Below, piece by piece: positions 21,471 to 32,589 of a DNA stretch of 64,000 nt. The stretch is from assembly GCA_002989075.1 (NCBI GenBank), contig PSQN01000016.1, positions 930,001 through 994,000 of the forward strand, in the 5' to 3' direction. Source of the DNA: Arthonia radiata (taxonomy: Eukaryota; Ascomycota; Arthoniomycetes; Arthoniales; Arthoniaceae). The notes beneath the pieces were generated by a model, which worked only from the letters and a program-made list of their open reading frames with translations, did no database searches and was not told where the DNA came from. The first letter of the stretch is position 1. The number at the start of each line of letters is the position of its first letter. The position numbers and the translations under genes were made by a program.

Positions 21471-24150
21471 TCAGCTCCCCAGGTTCAGTGGCCCTGGTGT
21501 GGAGGACTTTGACTGACTCGACTGAGACTTTGGACTGGAGTAGTGGTCCGGACCAAAGTTCTGGAAGGAGTATGTCTGCCCTGGAGACGGCTTGTTCGTC
21601 TTGGGAGGCAGGTTGGAAGGATCGACTGGGTTTGAGGGTGTGAACTGGTGAATCTGTAAATCTTGGTTTTGACGATTGTCAGGATGCGAAGGTCCCGGTT
21701 GAAGGTTCCAAACGAATTGCTGGTGTTGCGGCGTTGAAACAAACTCGTGCTGGTGCACGTCTGGCGTGTGCTGATGTGGTTGTGGCGGAACTATCATCAT
21801 TGGTTGTTGATGATGGTGCGGCGGATGCTGAGGCTGAGGCTGACCTTGACCTTGATGCATGTGCATAGTTGCGACTGCATGGTGCATAGGACTCTGGTGT
21901 ATGGGACTCGAGTGCACGTCCTGGTGTAGTGGACTAGTAACGGGCGGCGGACCTGCCTGCTGCTCCGTCATTGGTATCGTGTTCATAACGAGGTCGTCCG
22001 TAGAGAAATGGAAGGGTCCAAGCTGATGCTGGCCAGCTCCCTGCTCATACGGTGATGTCATAGCTTGTGGATGCATTTGCTGTGGGTATGGCGGATGTGG
22101 ATGATGTTGAAAGGGATGGGTAAAGCTGGAAGGGACTGGGTGGTGCATCTCCGAGTGGTGCATCTCCGGATGGTGTAGCTGCATTGACGCGAGCTGCGCG
22201 GGATCCATTGGGGTGTGAGGCGGCGAGGTGTAGCTCTTTACTGTGTTGGCTGTCTGTGGGACGCTGTAGTAAAGAGATGTGTTGGTAGTATCGGCTGTGC
22301 TTGGCATCCTCGACCAGACCGACTCTGGCGTTTGGCTGGCATCTTCAGGGATAGTCAGGTGCGTGAATCCGCTGCTGCTGCTGTGTTGTTGGCCGTGCAT
22401 TGTCGCGCTATGCGGGGGCATAGGTGGTGGTTGAGAGCTGTTCGAGCCTTCGTCTTTTTGCATCGCTGCATTGAGAGAATTCGTTGAGATTTGACGCGAC
22501 AAGTGTGGGTGTGAGTCTGCAAAGTGCGATTGATATAGAGGTGATCGTTGGCCTGAAGACTTGTGTATGCGGCCATTCAAGACGCCGCTAGAAGACTTGA
22601 TGCGGCGAAGATTGGCTTCCGTGGACGATGATCCGTGCTTCTCAGATGCCGAGAGTGGAGTCTGACTGCCAGAGTAGCTACGTGAAGCCGTGGCGCTGAT
22701 GTTGGCGGGCCGCTTCTGCCGCCGTTGAGCAAAAGACAGCGAAGGTGTCTGTGATGGTGGCCTCATGATGGTGGCATGGGCAGGACCAATGTTCACGCCT
22801 CCCATGGATTCAGCGAGCATGGAAGTGCCAGAATCAGTTCGTGACAAGGCTCGCATATTGTCAGGCATAGTCTGCATCTGCGTATCTTGCTGGCCCGCCC
22901 ATGCGTGCTCGTCGTACGCATGATCAGGTTCGGGTGAGTCAAAAGCTGGCGGCTGTGAAGGTAGCATCGGCTGCGGGTTCATCAGCTCCGTCTGCGCAGT
23001 TGGGTGAGCGAAGGCGTGATGCTCGACGGGTGTCTGTTGGGCTTGTGAGGCGCGTGCCTGAAGCTGGCTGACCATTTGTCGCGCATCTTCAATCCCAAAA
23101 CTTGTGCTTTCTTGGGGAAGATGGGGTGCGTGTTGATGAGGCACCATCCACGATTCGCCAAAATCGTGGGTGTCCGCAGTCATACCAGCATTTGGATCGA
23201 CGTTCGATGAAGGCCTTCGGCTGTTGAAATGTGAAGCCACCATCTGATTCTGATCTTCCATATGGCTATGAGCTAGAGTGGAGCCAGAAATTGAGCGACC
23301 GTAGTGCGAGGTGTCCACGCTGTGGTGTGTCGGAGTAAAGGCCGGCGGATACTGCGATTGATTGCTGAAGCCATCCCCTGCCGCTGTGTGGGGATTGAAT
23401 TGTTTGCTTATGTGACTGACATCCTGCAGCTGTATGTGTCTGCCATCTTGTGGATCGATGCCCATGAAACTCATGAAGGCGTTGGAGTCATCTGGAGCAG
23501 TGGGTTCTTCGTGAATTGTGGGACAGTCTCCAATGCCTGCTCCGTTGCCGTATGAAACAGGGACATTTGGATCGAGATCTGATTGGGAGATATTTGGAAA
23601 GTGTACACCTTGTGAGACATGTGACGGTTCCTGCGTCTGCAGGAACGCGGCGTCCAGGAATTCATACTCGGACAGAGGCACCCCTGAGTGCAGCTCAGAG
23701 GGCCATGCAGGCAGACTGCCGCGGTGCTTTTTCTCTTCATGCTTGACTTTTGCTCGCCGATTCTGGAACCAATTCTGTGCATCCATTGTTAGCATAGTGA
23801 AAACGAATAGGTGCGTGAAGACGGTTCGGGCGTACATTGACTTTCTCGAGAGAGATGCCGAGCTGCTGGGAGAATTGCTTCTTTACAGCAGTGGACGGTT
23901 TACGATTGTTCCGAAACTCGCGCTCCAAACGCTCGTGCTGGTCCTTGGACAGGCGAGGCTTAGATTCGTGACTGCCACGGTGTGACGCAGTGCTCGAAAG
24001 CTTTCCGCGATTGGTGGACTCAGATGATCGAGTGGTGGATGCGGACGGACGGCTGCTCGAGTGCATCGAGGTGTCGTTCAACGTGGGACCGAGCGGATCG
24101 TATTCCCCATCAACGCCCTGCATGGAAGCGAGATGCTGGTGCGCTTCCAT
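21471..24150 (-). CDS. Homeodomain transcription factor with long Gln/His/Pro-rich C-terminus
   Basis: Two exons, 24150-23836 and 23774-21471, joined by a 61-nt GT-AG intron; about 872 residues. The homeodomain (about 62-120) is near the N-terminus and the intron cuts its recognition helix: exon 1 ends EKVN and exon 2 opens NWFQNRRAKVKHEEKK. Residues W48, F49, Q50 and N51 of the canonical numbering are present, and position 47 is Asn. About 740 residues of low-complexity sequence follow, rich in His, Gln, Pro and Ser, such as the HHPEMHHSEMHHP run. The layout resembles the fungal Htf1/Hox2 regulators of conidiation, but I cannot prove that orthology from sequence alone. It should act as a sequence-specific DNA-binding protein in the nucleus. 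About 2 kb of gene-free upstream DNA suggests a complex promoter. Confidence 0.88.
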
Positions 24151-26156
24151 GGGCTACGCCGTTAACATGAAAGGCGGAAGTGAAAAGGATATACCGGCCG
24201 AATGGTCGAATGCCGAACGGACGGGATGAGTGCTAGTTGGATAACAATGCAGGAGCCGAGCCTGGGTGTAGCTCGAATGAATGATGTCAAAATTAAAAGG
24301 TTGTATGGCCAACGTGTGGATAGTCCATGCCGAAGGATGGTGGGGAAGGGAGATCGCGAGCGCTGCAGTTGCAGGTCGAGGTACTCGATGAGGACTGAGG
24401 CCGGGGAGAAGGGGTTGTAGAAGGGATCGGTTGACTGATGAATGACACTGACACCAACGAGCGACTAGTCCTGCAACAAGCGAGTGACAGTGGAGATTGA
24501 AGCTATCTCTGAGAAGGGAAGAGTCTCGCAGGAGCAGAGCGGGAGAGGGAAGATGGAGGAGGAGGGATAGGAAAGCGAAAGAGAGATGGGTTCGGTTTGG
24601 GTTTGGAAAAAGTGGACGGAGCGGGCGCGGCGGACCGGGGGTTGATTAGAGCCTCTCTAGCTGATGACCCACTCGCACAGTGGTGGTGGCATTTGCAGCG
24701 CCAAGGAGAGGTGAGGAAGTCAGGAGTCGAGAAGGAGCGAAAGAGAGATGCAGGTCGGTCTGACAAGGATGCTTTCCAAAATAGCCGACAGCAGATGTGA
24801 GCAATCGTGCAGGAGGAATACCGGTAGAGCGCGCGCGACTAAAAAAGCACGGGACCAGCGTTGACGGCGTTGACGAGATGCGCCAGGCGAGAGGAAAGGG
24901 GGATGACAGTGTCAGGATGGAGCGACAGAAAAGGCCCCGGTTCCTGGCAAGGCTCTCGCTGGAAGACTGAAAGAGCAGCAACAAGGCGGATAATAATAAA
25001 GCAGCAGCTAGAGCCCGCCTACTGTCGGAGCGTGACTCGTCAGGTTCCTGCAGGGGCTCCGCCAGCAACTGGTCATGCCATTGGACACTGATCGAGTCCT
25101 TCCCATCCCCCCCCCACCCCAATTCTCCGCCGCCTATCCAACCCTCTTCTGCGCGGCCGGGCGCACCGTTGGTCGTCGCACTCTTTCACCACACCTGCGC
25201 TCTACCTTCTCACCTCATGTCACCCACATGGTCGCCATCAAAGAGCTCCACCCCTCCCAAGCCGCTGTCGCGACTCCGTGTGGCGCTCTCGAGCCGCTCC
25301 TACGACAGCAGACCCTTGTCTTCCATCAGCCCGTAACCGCGTGCCGGCATCGAGAGCACGCGGCCGGATCTTGCTTCGCCACACTGGATGCATGCTGATC
25401 CATGTAGCTTTCTCGAGCATGTACATGAGCTCTGTACATTGATGCGCTGCTGCACGAATGGGACCGGAAGCTTGCGAACTCCACAGCACAGACAGCCTGC
25501 CATTGGGTTGACAATTCCAGCTCCACGCTGCTGGCTCCAACAAAATCAAGACCCGCATGCAGGCACCCGACGACCTTGGACACGTGAACTGGAAGCATCA
25601 GAAGCTGGAAGACCTCCGTCATCTTTCCAAGTCTGGATGGCCATTCTTGCTCCTGCCGCATCGGTCGCTGAGGGTCATCCAGGTGCGTCGCATTTCGCCG
25701 AGAACGTGCCCTGAAGTTAGCCCCGATCTCCACGCGGCAGCCGGCCCAGGTCTAAAGCTTATCTTCCTGTTCGCTGGGTAGGGCTTGGTGCCCATTCGAC
25801 ACCGTTGCCAATGGGCCCATCATCTCAACGCAACGTCTGCATTTATTGATTGGCATGTTTATCATTCACTCAACACGCAGGCACCGCCGAGAGATCTGGC
25901 AGTCGACAGATCAACATTCCTCGGCTGCGCACAGCGATGGAGCTCTGCTTCCTGCTCAAGTGATGCTAATTTGGGGCACGGCAAGGTTAGGGCATACCGC
26001 TAGAATGACGACGTTCGGTGGTACCAAAAAGGCCTTGTAAGTTGTCGCACAAGAGCAACGTCGCAATCGTGACGACGTGAATGCTCGAGCAAGTCGGCCA
26101 AGGTCGACATGACAGCATCATTCGCTTGCGCGCTACGAGCGGTTAAAGCCTGGCGC
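24151..26156. other. 2 kb gene-free region upstream of the homeobox gene
   Basis: Nothing here reads as a protein with support. The 24450-24800 part is strongly purine-rich on the plus strand (CT-rich in the transcribed sense of the homeobox gene), which fits a long 5' leader. A C-rich run occurs at about 25108-25120. A 158-codon frame on the minus strand (24646-25122) lies inside this biased DNA and is not supported. Confidence 0.45.
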
Positions 26157-27061
26157 TCATCGCAGCGCATTCCTCACCTCAATGGCTGCTCGCCCACGAA
26201 TCGCGTCCCAGTCCCGCAACGTAACGCTCTCCATATCACGAACGATCCAATCCGCGCCGGCTTCTTGCAAGCGTGAGATCTCGTGTGTGGTCGCCAGCGC
26301 AATGACCTTGAACCCAGCTGCTTTACCTGCCTTTGGACGATAAGACGGTCAGAATGGTAAATAAAACAATACGCGCGTGAGGAACAATAGTACCTTGACA
26401 CCACTAGGTGCATCTTCCAGTACCAAGATACTGGATTCCGGTCCTAGACCGAGCCTACTTCTCCCAAGTAGATAGCATTGAGGGTCTGGCTTGCCTCGGC
26501 CGACGTCTTCTGCAACGACAAGATTCCTGGGGTGGGCAAGTCTCATGACGTCCAGCCAGCCAGTCACCAGAGGTCGAGTTCCCGAGGTAACGACTGCCCA
26601 GGGAACTCCCGCATGTTCCAGTGCATCAAGCACTGAGCGAGCTCCAGGGACTTCCTTGGCGTCCTGCCCGTATTCTTTCGGGATCAGACCTTCGACGTAG
26701 CTTACATCTGCCGGTCAGAATGTAAGCTTGAGCAATCATTGCAACGCTGCCAACAAGCGAGCCAACGCCAACGTACAATCCCAATTTGCCAGCGAGGGGT
26801 CATAGAGTGCCAACGTATCAATGGATCTTCTCCCATGGCTAGTTTGCAGGATCTCCTCCGGATCCACCCTGAGCTGCGTAGCTAGCCTGATGGCGACTCT
26901 CAGTAAGGGTCCACCTAAGAATAGAACAACGCCAGCACATACTTGTGCCAGTGCTTGATGATCGCGGATGTCGAATCAATGATAGTTCCGTCCATGTCAA
27001 AAAGCAGTCCGTTGAAACTGAGGGTCTCCGGAGGACCCGAGAAGTCTGGTTGCGTACTCAT
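26157..27061 (-). CDS. HAD-superfamily sugar/glycerol phosphatase, GPP/DOG type
   Basis: Four exons on the minus strand: 27061-26943, 26886 to about 26780, about 26701-26394 and 26330-26157; about 235 residues. All four HAD motifs are visible: FDMDGT with nucleophile Asp22 and acid/base Asp24, VVTSGT, RGKPDP, and VLEDAPSG. The cap-region stretch ILQTSHGRRSIDTLALYDP is like that of yeast Gpp1/Gpp2 (glycerol-3-phosphatase) and Dog1/Dog2 (2-deoxyglucose-6-phosphatase). It is expected to be a soluble magnesium-dependent phosphatase; the substrate is not readable. The second intron is uncertain: the acceptor TGTAAG needs a donor at GTTGGC to keep frame, giving NWDCTYVEGL. The start was set at the ATG giving MSTQPDF, since upstream codons in frame lack ATG. 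Divergent from NUG1. Confidence 0.85.
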
Positions 27062-27533
27062 CTTTGCGCTGAATCTGTGGGATCCCGACGAGAGCTCGTT
27101 CGAGCACACCTCGTAAACGCAAAGCACGAAGAGAAATCAATTTGATGAAAACGATACGAGATAGATGTCATGAAATTGTAATCAGATTAATCAGAGGACC
27201 AATTCAATGTGTCCGGAAAGGGTCTTTTCCCAGATTTTGGGTGGTCTTGGCTCTTTCGTAATGGAGGAGGGTTGGTGATCGGTCTTATTCGCAAGAGACG
27301 AGCGTAGTCTTGAATCTGGCCCTGATGTTACAATGGCGAAGGCGTGATGTACGTGCCAGAGCCTGTATCACTCCACAATTCAACTTCCAAGCGTGCCGAC
27401 AATTTAAAAAGATTTTTTGAATAAGTCCGGGTAATTACCGCCCCTCGCCGCCCCGAGAAAGCTCGTGCAGGGAAGTTTTTCGCGAAGTCGTCGTCTTCCT
27501 GTTCCCAACCCGTCCACACGCACCACATCCAAA
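27062..27533. promoter_or_regulatory. Divergent promoter between the HAD phosphatase gene and NUG1
   Basis: A 472-bp spacer with two start codons pointing away. An A/T tract (TTTAAAAAGATTTTTTGAATA) lies at about 27402-27422, about 115 bp before the NUG1 start. No other element is clear. Confidence 0.4.
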
Positions 27534-29195
27534 ATGAAGGTCGGCAAGCCTAAGTCCAAGCGCACGCCGGTGCGCTTGCGTAAGAAGATCGAGAAAGCCT
27601 CCACCGCCAAACAGCGCAAGGCCCGCAAAGACGCAAAAAAGAACCCACAATGGCGGAGCCGGCTTAAGAAAGACCCGGGCATCCCTAACCTCTTCCCGTA
27701 CAAGGAGAAGATGCTGAACGAGATCGAGCAGTCCAAGATGCGGAAAGAAGAGGAGCAACGACGGCGGCGTGAGCAAGCCAAAGCGAGACGGGAGGGCATC
27801 ACAGATCCCACTCCAGCAGCCACCACAGAAGTTGAAGAAGACGACGAGCTCCTCGACTACGAAGCGCCCTCAGACGACGACGCCATGGCTGACGACGACG
27901 CCATTCCCGAAGACACCTCCACCAACCCCATGGCCGCCCTCCTCGCCTCCGCCCGCCAACGCGCCCAATCCTTCTCCCACACCGCTCCCTCCTCCCCGTC
28001 CGACTCCTCAGACTCCTGGTCCGACTTCGAAGTCCCCTCAAACGCCTCCTCCCGCACAACCGCCGCCTCAGCCACCCAATCCCACACCCAAGCCTTCAGC
28101 ACCCTCCTCACCTCCTCCGACATCCTCCTCTACGTCCTCGACGCCCGCGACCCGCTCACCACGCGCTCCCCGCAAATCGAGCGGCAGATCACCGCAGACC
28201 CGTCGAAACGCCTATTCCTCATCCTCAATAAGATCGACCTCGTGCCGCCGTCCGTCGTGAAATCCTGGCTGAAACACCTGAGGCGGTCATATCCCACCCT
28301 TCCCCTTCTCTCCTCGTCGTCATCCGGCCCGTACGCCCACGCCCATGCGAAGATCGGTCTGACAGCGCAATCCACCACCGCGGCCCTACTACACGCTCTC
28401 AAAGCCCGCTCCACCTCCACCACCGCCCAAAACACGAAAGCCACAAATCTCACAATCGGCATCCTCGGCCACCCCAACACGGGCAAAAGTACCCTCATCA
28501 ACAGCCTCCTCTCGACGTCGCACCAACACCTCAACAAACGGGCCAAGACCGCCGCGCCCACCGGCGCGGCAGCGGGCGTGACGACCGCTATTCGCAGTAT
28601 CAAGCTGGACGCTAAGGTGCGCCTGCTGGATGCGCCGGGGATTGTGTTTCCGTTTGAGGCGCCTGCTATGACCACGGGTATTCCGCCGAGTAAAGCGAAA
28701 AGGGAGGCGGAGAAAACGGCACGGTTGACGCTGTTGAATGCGCTAACGGGGGCGACGGTGGATTCGGTGCCTGCTGTAGAACTGCTGGTCGCACGGGCGG
28801 CGGCAGGAGGTGAGGCGGGCGCGGTGCTGGAGAAGAGTTTGGGTGAGGCGTACAATATCCCTGGGGGTGCGCTGAGCGGGAGTACAGGGGAACGGACGAA
28901 GCAGTTTTTGATTGCTGTGGCACGGGCGAGAGGGCGGTTGGGGAAAGGCGGTGTCCCGAATTTGGAGGCGAGTGCGCGGACGGTGGTGGGGGATTGGTGG
29001 GCTGGAAGGATTGCGGGGGGGTGGGTTGGGGTGGATGAGGTGAGTGGTGCGCGAGGTGGGGGTGATGAGGATAAGGAGGGAGGGGATGAGAAGACGCTGG
29101 TGAGGCAGTGGGCGGAGGAGTTCAAGTTGGATGGGCTGTGGGGGGATGATGCGCTGGGGGATGAGGGTGCAGAGGAGGAGGTGATGCAGGAGTGA
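27534..29195 (+). CDS. NUG1: Nuclear/nucleolar GTPase Nug1 (nucleostemin family)
   Basis: A single exon of 553 residues. I start at the ATG giving MKVGKPKSKR, the family opening; an earlier ATG in frame at 27465 would add 23 unlikely residues. The first 90 residues are a very basic GN3L/Grn1-type coiled-coil. An acidic stretch follows, then a circularly permuted G domain, recognisable by its motif order: NKID at about 232 (G4), GHPNTGKST at about 312 (G1), and DAPG at about 365 (G3). Nug1 helps 60S pre-ribosomes mature and leave the nucleus. Residues about 110-190 are Ser/Pro/Thr-rich. The C-terminus is Gly-rich and acidic (about 500-553). It converges with the GT15 gene (185 bp between stop codons). 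Confidence 0.92.
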   Translation: MKVGKPKSKRTPVRLRKKIEKASTAKQRKARKDAKKNPQWRSRLKKDPGIPNLFPYKEKMLNEIEQSKMRKEEEQRRRREQAKARREGITDPTPAATTEVEEDDELLDYEAPSDDDAMADDDAIPEDTSTNPMAALLASARQRAQSFSHTAPSSPSDSSDSWSDFEVPSNASSRTTAASATQSHTQAFSTLLTSSDILLYVLDARDPLTTRSPQIERQITADPSKRLFLILNKIDLVPPSVVKSWLKHLRRSYPTLPLLSSSSSGPYAHAHAKIGLTAQSTTAALLHALKARSTSTTAQNTKATNLTIGILGHPNTGKSTLINSLLSTSHQHLNKRAKTAAPTGAAAGVTTAIRSIKLDAKVRLLDAPGIVFPFEAPAMTTGIPPSKAKREAEKTARLTLLNALTGATVDSVPAVELLVARAAAGGEAGAVLEKSLGEAYNIPGGALSGSTGERTKQFLIAVARARGRLGKGGVPNLEASARTVVGDWWAGRIAGGWVGVDEVSGARGGGDEDKEGGDEKTLVRQWAEEFKLDGLWGDDALGDEGAEEEVMQE

Positions 29196-29380
29196 AAGAG
29201 CGATCATAGACGCACGACGTGAATGTTGATGTATGAAATTCATCAGATATACATGCCACGAGCTCCATGCTCTACTCAGACCAAAGTCCTTAGATCATCC
29301 TTACATTGGTGCTCCCAAACGCCTTTGCCTCACCCATCTCCATACGCTATGCTTGGGTATGTGCAACACTGTATCCATTT

Positions 29381-30997
29381 TCAATAGTCAAGCCCATCCT
29401 TCGTGTACCCGTGATATCCGTCCCCGCCGAACGCCCGCTCGTTCTCTTGATTCCAGTCCGGCCGCTTCTCCAGGTACTCGCCGCCTAGAAACTGCCGGAT
29501 GCATGTGTCCGCCGGCTTCTTCTGCGGCGACTCCAAGGGTACAAGCTTGTAGAAGTTCTCATCGAGGTTGGTGGGTTCGCAGTCGCAGCGGTCGGAGGCG
29601 TTGGGTGGGCAGTGTCTAAACTTATGTTAGCAAATTCACTACGTGTACTCTGATTGCTAGACGGGTGGGTTGCTACAGGTGACATGGAGTGAAGTGTAAG
29701 CTTACCGATTGATATCATGCTGATACCCAATATCCTTGAAATACCATATCTCCCGCTTCGGCACGAACATGGCCACACTCAATGTATGTATCGGCGCATC
29801 GCCAAAACGTTCGTAATAGAACCCGCCTCCTCGATCTAGCCACCTGAAGTACTTCTCATTGGCCTCGCCTCTGAAGAACCTCAAGTCGCCCACCTCAAAG
29901 TTCGAAAAGAACTGGCAATTGTTATAGTCCCCGCCATTGAACGGGTCCAGCAACCAGTCCAAGTCCGCCTCCGGATGCACGAGCTCCGGATGCGCATTGA
30001 TGAAGCTCATCGTCCTACTCCACAGACTCGGGAATGACCGCGCATCATCGAGGATGTTCATGGTGAAGCCGTACTTGATCTTGTTGTCGCGGACGAAACG
30101 GAACACGTCGTAATCGATGTCGCACATGAAATGTACATCCGGCTCCACGCGCCAGTAGAAATCAAACTCCATCAGTCGCGGGTGCTTGTAGAAGAACCCA
30201 GAGTTCCAGCGGCACATATGCCGGTAGCTGATCATCCAGCCCTTGCCGACGCCGATCGCGCCGAGATACTCGAGACTGTTCATGAAGCGGCCTTCGTCGA
30301 CCCAGTCGGGGAGGGACCAGTGGTCGTCCGGGACGACTTCGTAGTAGCATTGCGCGGATGTCAGATTTTGGGTCGCTCGCTTGAACTCATCGTTGAAGGG
30401 CTCGTCGTTGAAGAAGATCCAAGGATATTGGTATTTGTGGTTCCAGCGGTACTCGAGCTGTGTCATGCTTTGGATTATGCCTTCGAGCTCTTGATTACGG
30501 ACGAGCGAGATGAGCGCAGCCTTCGGTTTCGAGGACTGCATGAGCTTGGTGAAGCCGGGCCCGGTGACGGCGTGCTTGTTGTTCTTGTACTCTTGAAGCC
30601 ATTGGTAGGGGTCGGGATGGTTGTCATGGGGTGCGCCGGGGGTGTCGCTTGTCGAGGGAGGAGAGGCTGAGGTGAAGCGAATCGCGGCGGGGACGGAGGT
30701 GCCCCAGCGGGAGGGCGGAGGTGTGACGAGGACGAAGAGCGCGGTGACGAGGACGAGGATCACGGCGAGGGAGCGTCTACCTTGCCATATGCGTGTCTTG
30801 GTCGATATGTATCGGGATAGGTTCCAGGGTGACTGTTCGGAAGGAGGATCGTGGTAGATCGCGCCACCGCCGTTGGCAGCCCGCCATTGAGGGGTGGAGC
30901 TGTCGTAGGGCGTTGGCGTGGATGGCAACGGGGTGTTTGGAGCGCTCGCAGACGGTGACAATGTTTCTGGCGAGGCGAGAGTGAACTTGGGGGGCAT
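29381..30997 (-). CDS. Golgi alpha-1,2-mannosyltransferase, KTR/KRE2 family (GT15)
   Basis: Two exons on the minus strand, 30997-29706 and 29615-29381, joined by a 90-nt GT-AG intron; about 508 residues. It is a type II membrane protein: a Pro/Ser-rich cytosolic N-terminus (1-73), one span (about 76-92, SLAVILVLVTALFVLV), a stem, then the GT15 domain. Family blocks are ALISLVRNQELEGI, YPWIFFNDEPF, YRHMCRWNSGFF, YWRVEPDVHFMCDIDYDVF, and GGFYYERFGDAPIHTLSVA. The last exon continues with RCDC and ends GYHGYTKDGLDY. GT15 enzymes use GDP-mannose to extend O- and N-linked mannose chains on secretory and cell-wall proteins in the Golgi. Which Ktr paralogue it matches is unclear. Confidence 0.93.
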
Positions 30998-31685
30998 GTC
31001 TGAGATGCGTTTGTATTACCGACCCATTGGAGTGGGACTTGCGACAAAATCGGACGAGTGAGCGCGCTGATCAGACTGTACAGTGCGTAATTGCTAACAG
31101 AATGAACAAGATGCAACAAACGAGCGAATGCTACAGGGAGGAGCAAGATCTCGAGCCTAGACTAGACGAGAGGAGTGTAGTGGTACAGCGAGATACCAGA
31201 CGTTGAAGCGTTGAAGAAATCAGCCAACCGCCGCGGCTTTCGGGAATTCTTGGCAGATAGCACCAGCCACAGCAGACCTGCATTTGAGCCACATCTGCAG
31301 GAACAAAAACTCGTCACAAGATATACTTTCAGCCTTGCTTCATTATTATTCTTCCATGCATGACCTCTTGCATCTTACCTGCACCTCTCCGTCCATTCCA
31401 AATACTCCACGTTGCCTCGGAGAATTTCCAACGCCCACATCATCCGCCGCGATCTCTCAGCTGTCGCTGCTGTGCAACGGGGGAATTTCCATCGCTTCGG
31501 TTGTCATGACTGGGACTGCATTTTCCCATTCTGAGCGTCACACAACCTCACCGGCAGCCCAGAACAGTAAAGCTGACGATGCCTCGGTATTCATGGCGTA
31601 TGTGAGAACGGAACAGTCGAGTTTCCTCGCTTTTATGCAGACTCGACCGAGCGCATAGAGCCTTTCTAGAACGCGCGGTTACCAG
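30998..31685. other. Intergenic upstream of the GT15 gene
   Basis: Contains the GT15 promoter and the 3' flank of the next gene. A 124-codon plus-strand frame at 31284-31658 has no family features. Nothing else is seen. Confidence 0.45.
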
Positions 31686-32589
31686 TCACTCGGCGTCGCC
31701 ATCATCTTCGTCGTTGAATTCCTCTTGCTTCTTCTCCAGTCGTACCTTCGTAAGCGCTGAGCACAGTTGTGCCATTTTTGCCGGGTCTTTCCCAACGCCT
31801 TCCCACATGGCTTGCACATCCTTACCGACTCCTAGCTCTTCAGCTGTGTCGTAGCTTCGTGGATCGACGTACGGAGCCATGCATGGCCAGACTGCTTGGA
31901 TGGAGTCGTGGAAGATGTTGATGCCGACTTCTCCGAAGCCTTTGATCTCTTTGATCAACTCGCGAACCTTATTCGGATCATCACCAGCAGCTTCACGGAG
32001 CTTATTCAGGTCCCCATCGTACTTGGTCGAGAGCAGCTCGGCGAGCTCACCCAGACCCGTTGCAGTCTTCTCACGATAACGGGTGTATCCGCCCTTCGTC
32101 AGCACCTCCGTTTTCTCCTCCCAGCTACTCTTCTTCAGCGTCTCAATGTCATGGTAGCTGGCTTCGATCAGACACTTGACGCTCTTTGTTAGCCAGCTCG
32201 TGAGAGATCCGAGCTGAAGTCAGCATGGCATTAAAGAGGTGAGCAAGGACTGTTGGCGCTGTCGGCTTCTCAGGTTCTTGAAGCCCATAGTCCGAGAGAG
32301 GGAAGGAGCCAAACTCCTCGAGGAGTTTCTCGAGCTTATCGTGGTCGAGCCTATTCGATGGCGCCTCTTCGTTCGGCTTGGTTGCCTTTGCGGGCGGCTG
32401 TTGAGCAGCGATTTCTGCTTCTAACTTTCTAGCTTCGTCTCCATCACTGTCTGACTTAGTTGAAGGCTCGGTCTTCTCATTCGACGGTTGCTTGCGCTTC
32501 GAGCCAGCGTATGGCGAGGTATTCTCCGTTTGGTCCTTGCTGGGCTCGTCGCCAGCATTGGTCTTGGACCTTGTCTGTGGCATTTTCAC
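31686..32589 (-). CDS. Helix-hairpin-helix-type conserved fungal protein with an apparent one-base frameshift
   Basis: Two minus-strand frames together make one protein of about 300 residues. The upstream one begins MKMPQTRSKTNAG, is disordered and charged for 95 residues, and ends in a conserved helix (LTSARISHELANK). The downstream one continues SVKCLIEASYHDIETLKK, then LTKGGYTRYREKTATGLGEL and VRELIKEIKGFGEVGINIF, a helix-hairpin-helix-like signature similar to endonuclease III folds, and WPCMAPYVDPRS. At the join (about 32184, AACAAAGAGC) one base too many separates the two, and no GT-AG intron can bridge it without losing conserved residues. A 67-nt intron from GTCCTT would keep frame but remove the conserved helix. 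It could be a sequencing error, a real mutation or unusual expression. No function is established; DNA binding is inferred. Confidence 0.65.

Noticed and set aside
24646-25122. 158-codon minus-strand frame with a hydrophobic start
   Set aside because: It lies in CT-biased leader or promoter DNA of the homeobox gene; no family, no exon signals.
25326-25733. 135-codon minus-strand frame upstream of the homeobox gene
   Set aside because: Overlapped by equally long frames on the other strand, and no motif.
27465-27533. Upstream in-frame ATG of NUG1
   Set aside because: It adds 23 residues before the conserved MKVGKPKSKR opening of the family.
28130-29125. Long open frame (331 codons) on the minus strand opposite NUG1
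   Set aside because: It is the mirror of a GC-rich coding region; the plus strand carries all GTPase motifs and this frame has none.
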